A stretch of 64,000 nt of DNA from the NCBI RefSeq assembly GCF_000735455.1, contig NZ_JMPS01000079.1:1-64000 (forward strand), in the 5' to 3' direction. The notes beneath the pieces were generated by a model. The model was not told where the DNA came from, did not search any database, and was given only the letters and a program-made list of their open reading frames with translations. Of this stretch, positions 61,424 through 64,000 are shown piece after piece (the first letter of the stretch is position 1; each line of letters opens with the position of its first letter). The stretch is from Yokenella regensburgei ATCC 49455 (lineage in GTDB: Bacteria; Pseudomonadota; Gammaproteobacteria; Enterobacterales; Enterobacteriaceae). The translations under genes and the position numbers were made by a program.

Positions 61424-61439
61424 TGTGAAAAACATCACA
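61424..61439 (-). promoter_or_regulatory. Perfect CRP site upstream of the transporter-GH3-AraC operon
   Basis: TGTGA-N6-TCACA (61424-61439) is a perfect CRP core palindrome about 110 bases before the transporter start. It suggests glucose repression of the glycoside cassette. A promoter was not confidently placed between it and the start. Confidence 0.75.
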
Positions 61440-61458
61440 GGAGGAGGAGCAGAAAAGA

Positions 61459-61486
61459 AAAATCCGGCGAATTTCCGCCGGATTTT
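61459..61486 (-). terminator. Intrinsic terminator of rluB
   Basis: Reading leftward from rluB, AAAATCCGGCG and CGCCGGATTTT pair around a short loop and T-rich sequence (TTTCTTTTC) follows. It lies seven bases past the rluB stop. Confidence 0.85.
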
Positions 61487-61493
61487 CAAGGGA

Positions 61494-62399
61494 TTAACCG
61501 TTACCGTTGTTTCGTGTACTGGAACGACGGTTACTGTTGTTGTTACGGTTACTGCTATTGCTGTTCACCTGACTGTGACGTTTCACCGCACGGCGGATCT
61601 GATTTGCCTTCATGCGGCGACGGTCTTTTTCTACCGCCACTTTTGAGGTAGTTTCCGGGGTCAGCTCTACCAGCTCGCGCAGGTAGTTGGTCTGCGCCAG
61701 GTCAAGCTCGGTATAGCCACCGCGCGGCAGGCCTTTCGGCAGCTGGATATCACCGTAACGCACGCGGATAAGGCGGCTTACCTGTACGCCAACCGCTTCC
61801 CACAGGCGACGAACCTCACGATTACGCCCTTCTGTCAGGGTCACGTTGTACCACTGGTTGATACCTTCACCACCGCTGAACTTGATAGTTTTAAACGCGG
61901 CAGGACCGTCTTCCAGCTGTACGCCACGCGACAGATCGCGCAGTTTCGCTTCATCCACCTGACCAAATACGCGAACGGCGTATTCACGTTCAACTTCACG
62001 GCTCGGGTGCATCAGGCGGTTTGCCAGTTCACCGTCTGTCGTGAACAGCAGCAGACCACAGGTGTTAACGTCCAGACGACCAACGGCAATCCAGCGCGCG
62101 CCGCGCAGTTTTGGCAGGCGGTCAAACACGGTCGGACGCCCTTCCGGGTCGTTGCGGGTACAGAGTTCGCCTTCCGGCTTGTAGTAAGCCAGCACGCGGC
62201 AGATCTGCTCGGCGGACTCTTTAACGGAAATAAGATGCCCGTCGATACGGATTTTCAGGCCAGGGACAATGTCCACACGATCGCCAAGCGTGGCGATTTT
62301 GCCGTCCACGCTCACGCGGCCAGCAGAAATAATGGTTTCGATTTCACGGCGGGAGCCGTGGCCAGCTCGCGCCAGGACTTTCTGTAACTTTTCGCTCAT
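61494..62399 (-). CDS. rluB: 23S rRNA pseudouridine 2605 synthase RluB
   Basis: RsuA-family pseudouridine synthase of 301 residues. An S4 domain ([32 protein letters not shown]) precedes the catalytic [26 protein letters not shown] (Asp in RLD). After [13 protein letters not shown] the tail is unusual, made mainly of Asn, Ser and Arg ([19 protein letters not shown]). E. coli RluB (291) also has a basic low-complexity tail, but this one is longer. Confidence 0.96.
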   Translation of the reverse strand: MSEKLQKVLARAGHGSRREIETIISAGRVSVDGKIATLGDRVDIVPGLKIRIDGHLISVKESAEQICRVLAYYKPEGELCTRNDPEGRPTVFDRLPKLRGARWIAVGRLDVNTCGLLLFTTDGELANRLMHPSREVEREYAVRVFGQVDEAKLRDLSRGVQLEDGPAAFKTIKFSGGEGINQWYNVTLTEGRNREVRRLWEAVGVQVSRLIRVRYGDIQLPKGLPRGGYTELDLAQTNYLRELVELTPETTSKVAVEKDRRRMKANQIRRAVKRHSQVNSNSSNRNNNSNRRSSTRNNGNG

Positions 62400-62535
62400 T
62401 GAGCTTCCTTTAGCTGTCGCCTTCCCAGGCGTCGGGATGTAATTATGCGATTATTTTCAATAACTTATGAAAAGATCAGCCTGCTATTATACAGCGTTTT
62501 ATCTGCGCTGTAATCCGCTTTGTTTCGCTTACGTC

Positions 62536-63108
62536 TCAAACACAGGGCCCGGTGGCACAGCCGTACACCATGATGAATGGAAATGCCGGGACCATCACCG
62601 GTACCCAGAGTGGGTTCATGCCCCGCGTTTTGTCACTGATGGTGACGGTAATTGGCGGGTTCATCTGCTGGAAACTGCTGTCCTGGCTGAAGTTGCGCGT
62701 CTCACCCCAGTGCCCTGTCGCGCGGAACGTGACAACCTGCTGCCCTGCGGTTTTCGCCGGTACGGCGGCGTACTTCTGCGTCAAATCCAGGCGTTGCTGC
62801 GCGCTCAACCCCTTTTCATCAATCCAGGTGTTGTACTGCGCTTCGACGTCACGCTTGTCCACTTCGAAATGGATAGCCATGCCGCGAACGTGGTTCCCGT
62901 ACTCCTGCGACAGCGCCTTCCAGCGGTCATACAGCCCGCGCTGATTATCGAAATAATAGACGTAATCGCGAGACACCGCCGTCATGCCATTGTCGTTAAC
63001 ACGCAGGTCAATAATTTGGTCGCTTTCCGGCAGTGCCGGTTCATGTACGCTACAGGCGCTGAGCAGCACGCTGGCTGCCAGGACTCCTGGCATCATCCCG
63101 ATTTTCAC
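62536..63108 (-). CDS. Unrecognised lipoprotein
   Basis: A 190-residue protein starting with GTG at 63106-63108 (MKIGMMPGVLAASVLLSAC), a lipoprotein signal with lipobox LSAC and mature Cys19. The middle is polar, with repeated charged helices (NHVRGMAIHFEVDKRDVEAQYNTWIDEKGLSAQQRLDL). The C-terminus is hydrophobic and has two late cysteines (VPVMVPAFPFIMVYGCATGPCV). I recognise no family. It lies between rluB and yciO, where E. coli has no such gene. The second residue of the mature part is Ser, compatible with outer-membrane sorting. Confidence 0.75.
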   Translation of the reverse strand: MKIGMMPGVLAASVLLSACSVHEPALPESDQIIDLRVNDNGMTAVSRDYVYYFDNQRGLYDRWKALSQEYGNHVRGMAIHFEVDKRDVEAQYNTWIDEKGLSAQQRLDLTQKYAAVPAKTAGQQVVTFRATGHWGETRNFSQDSSFQQMNPPITVTISDKTRGMNPLWVPVMVPAFPFIMVYGCATGPCV

Positions 63109-63137
63109 AACCCTACTCCCCAGATTGCAGGCAAATA

Positions 63138-63157
63138 AAAGGCGCCATCCGGCGCCC
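63138..63157 (-). terminator. Intrinsic terminator after yciO
   Basis: Reading leftward from yciO, GGCGCC-GGAT-GGCGCC is followed by TTTTATTTGC, 15 bases past the stop. Confidence 0.75.
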
Positions 63158-63171
63158 TCTGACAGCTGACT

Positions 63172-63792
63172 TTACAGAAACGGCTTCACATCGCCCACGC
63201 CTTCGCGCAGCACTTCCGGCGAGTCTTCCGTGAGGTCGATAACCGTCGTCGGTTGCTGCCCCAGATAACCGCCATGAATGATGAGGTCAACCTGCTTCTC
63301 CAGACGATCTTTGATCTCTTCCGGGTCAGATTCGGTAAACTCGCTCCCCGGCAGCATCAGTGAGGTAGAAAGCATCGGCTCACCCAGCGTTTCAAGCAAA
63401 GCCTGAGCGATTGGGTTGGAAGGTACACGCATACCGATGGTTTTACGTTTTTCCTGCAGCAGACGGCGCGGCACCTCTTTTGTCCCTTTCAGGATGAAGG
63501 TGTAGTTGCCCGGCGTGTTGTTCTTGATAAGACGAAACGCCACGTTATCGACCCACGCATAGGTCGAGAGCTCAGAGAGATCCCGGCACATCAGGGTAAA
63601 GTTGTGGCCATCAGGCAGATGACGGATACGACAGATTCGCTCCATCGCCCCCTTCTCTTCGATTTTACACCCCAGGGCATAGCCGGAGTCGGTCGGATAG
63701 ACAATTACCCCACCCTTGCGCACGATCTCCACGGCCTGGTTAATCAGGCGAGCCTGCGGGTTTTCAGGATGAATATAGAAAAACTGACTCAT
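63172..63792 (-). CDS. yciO: YciO, YrdC/Sua5-family protein
   Basis: Protein of 206 residues, the E. coli length. The Sua5/YrdC domain is seen in [55 protein letters not shown]. It is a paralogue of threonylcarbamoyladenylate synthase TsaC; its own role is unsettled. The start [15 protein letters not shown] at 63790-63792 overlaps the rnm stop by four bases (ATGA). Confidence 0.95.
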   Translation of the reverse strand: MSQFFYIHPENPQARLINQAVEIVRKGGVIVYPTDSGYALGCKIEEKGAMERICRIRHLPDGHNFTLMCRDLSELSTYAWVDNVAFRLIKNNTPGNYTFILKGTKEVPRRLLQEKRKTIGMRVPSNPIAQALLETLGEPMLSTSLMLPGSEFTESDPEEIKDRLEKQVDLIIHGGYLGQQPTTVIDLTEDSPEVLREGVGDVKPFL

Positions 63793-64000
63793 ACTTCCCT
63801 CTCGGTTATGTTTTGCGGCTGCTCCCAGGTATGCCATACGCCTTCAACACCCGCAGGGAGCCACAGCTTGCGGCCAAGCTCAATCCACGGGCAGGGCTGA
63901 TGGAAATCCGATCCCTGTGACGCCAGCAAACCATACTGACGGGCATAGGTAGCAAGCTGTGCGCGCTCATGCGGCGCCTGCTGACACTGCGAGACTTCCA
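63789..64000 (-). CDS. rnm: RNase AM (PHP-domain 5'-3' exoribonuclease), C-terminal end only
   Basis: The last 70 codons of YciV/TrpH (now Rnm), ending [36 protein letters not shown] and NITEREV. SDFHQP is the conserved metal-binding PHP motif. Rnm trims the 5' ends of 23S, 16S and 5S rRNA precursors in E. coli and also acts on 3',5'-bisphosphonucleotides. The N-terminal part lies outside the window. Overlap of its TGA with the yciO ATG suggests co-translation. Confidence 0.92.
   Translation of the reverse strand, partial: EVSQCQQAPHERAQLATYARQYGLLASQGSDFHQPCPWIELGRKLWLPAGVEGVWHTWEQPQNITEREV

Overview
The window reads as a chromosomal segment of an Enterobacteriaceae bacterium. GC content is high (visibly above 50%), and nearly every gene has a close E. 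coli-type homologue in E. coli-type order: psp, sapABCDF, fabI, rnb, pdeR/rpfR, yciZ, yciT, osmB, yciH, pyrF, lapBA, pgpB, ribA, acnA, cysB, topA, yciN, sohB, yciK, btuR, rluB, yciO, rnm. It is not E. coli itself. It carries rpfF beside rpfR, the hyb and cai/fix operons lie next to each other between ycjF and tyrR, and several small insertions occur. The genus cannot be fixed from the sequence alone; lineages around Enterobacter, Cronobacter, Kosakonia or Cedecea are plausible.

Layout. 1-494 is the 5' part of tyrR (minus strand), followed by its promoter and an ERIC element. 789-7984 is a hydrogenase-2 operon, hybOABCDEFG plus a hupE nickel permease (minus), with a perfect FNR box upstream. 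8158-12914 is yaaU and fixXCBA (minus), divergent from caiTABCDE (13239-20282, plus); caiF (minus) closes the block. 20953-26234 is ycjF-ycjX-pspDCBA (minus) with a sigma-54 promoter and divergent pspF. 26338-31631 is sapABCDF, followed by a DUF1275 membrane protein gene, fabI, a short yciW and rnb. 36633-39490 holds rpfR (PAS-GGDEF-EAL) and, tail to tail, rpfF (DSF synthase). 39691-56613 is a conserved housekeeping stretch. 56585-61314 is an inserted beta-glucoside-type cassette (AraC regulator, GH3 glycosidase, and a GPH transporter interrupted by an in-frame TGA) with a perfect CRP site upstream. The end holds rluB, an unrecognised lipoprotein, yciO and the 3' end of rnm.

How the genes work together. 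The 20 kb block between tyrR and ycjF is an anaerobic respiration set: Hyb oxidises hydrogen into the quinone pool, HupE probably supplies nickel, CaiTABCDE takes up carnitine and reduces crotonobetaine, and FixABCX is the electron-transfer partner of CaiA. The rpfF/rpfR pair is predicted to make and sense a cis-2-unsaturated fatty acid signal and convert it into c-di-GMP turnover. It sits a few genes from fabI, the enoyl-ACP reductase of the fatty acid pathway. Psp, YcjXF, Sap and LapAB together cover envelope stress and maintenance.

No rRNA, tRNA, CRISPR array, insertion sequence or phage gene was seen. The noteworthy items are the RpfF/RpfR signalling pair, the hyb-cai-fix block, the nonsense-interrupted transporter, the frame-shifted sapA end and the CaiF half-site array.
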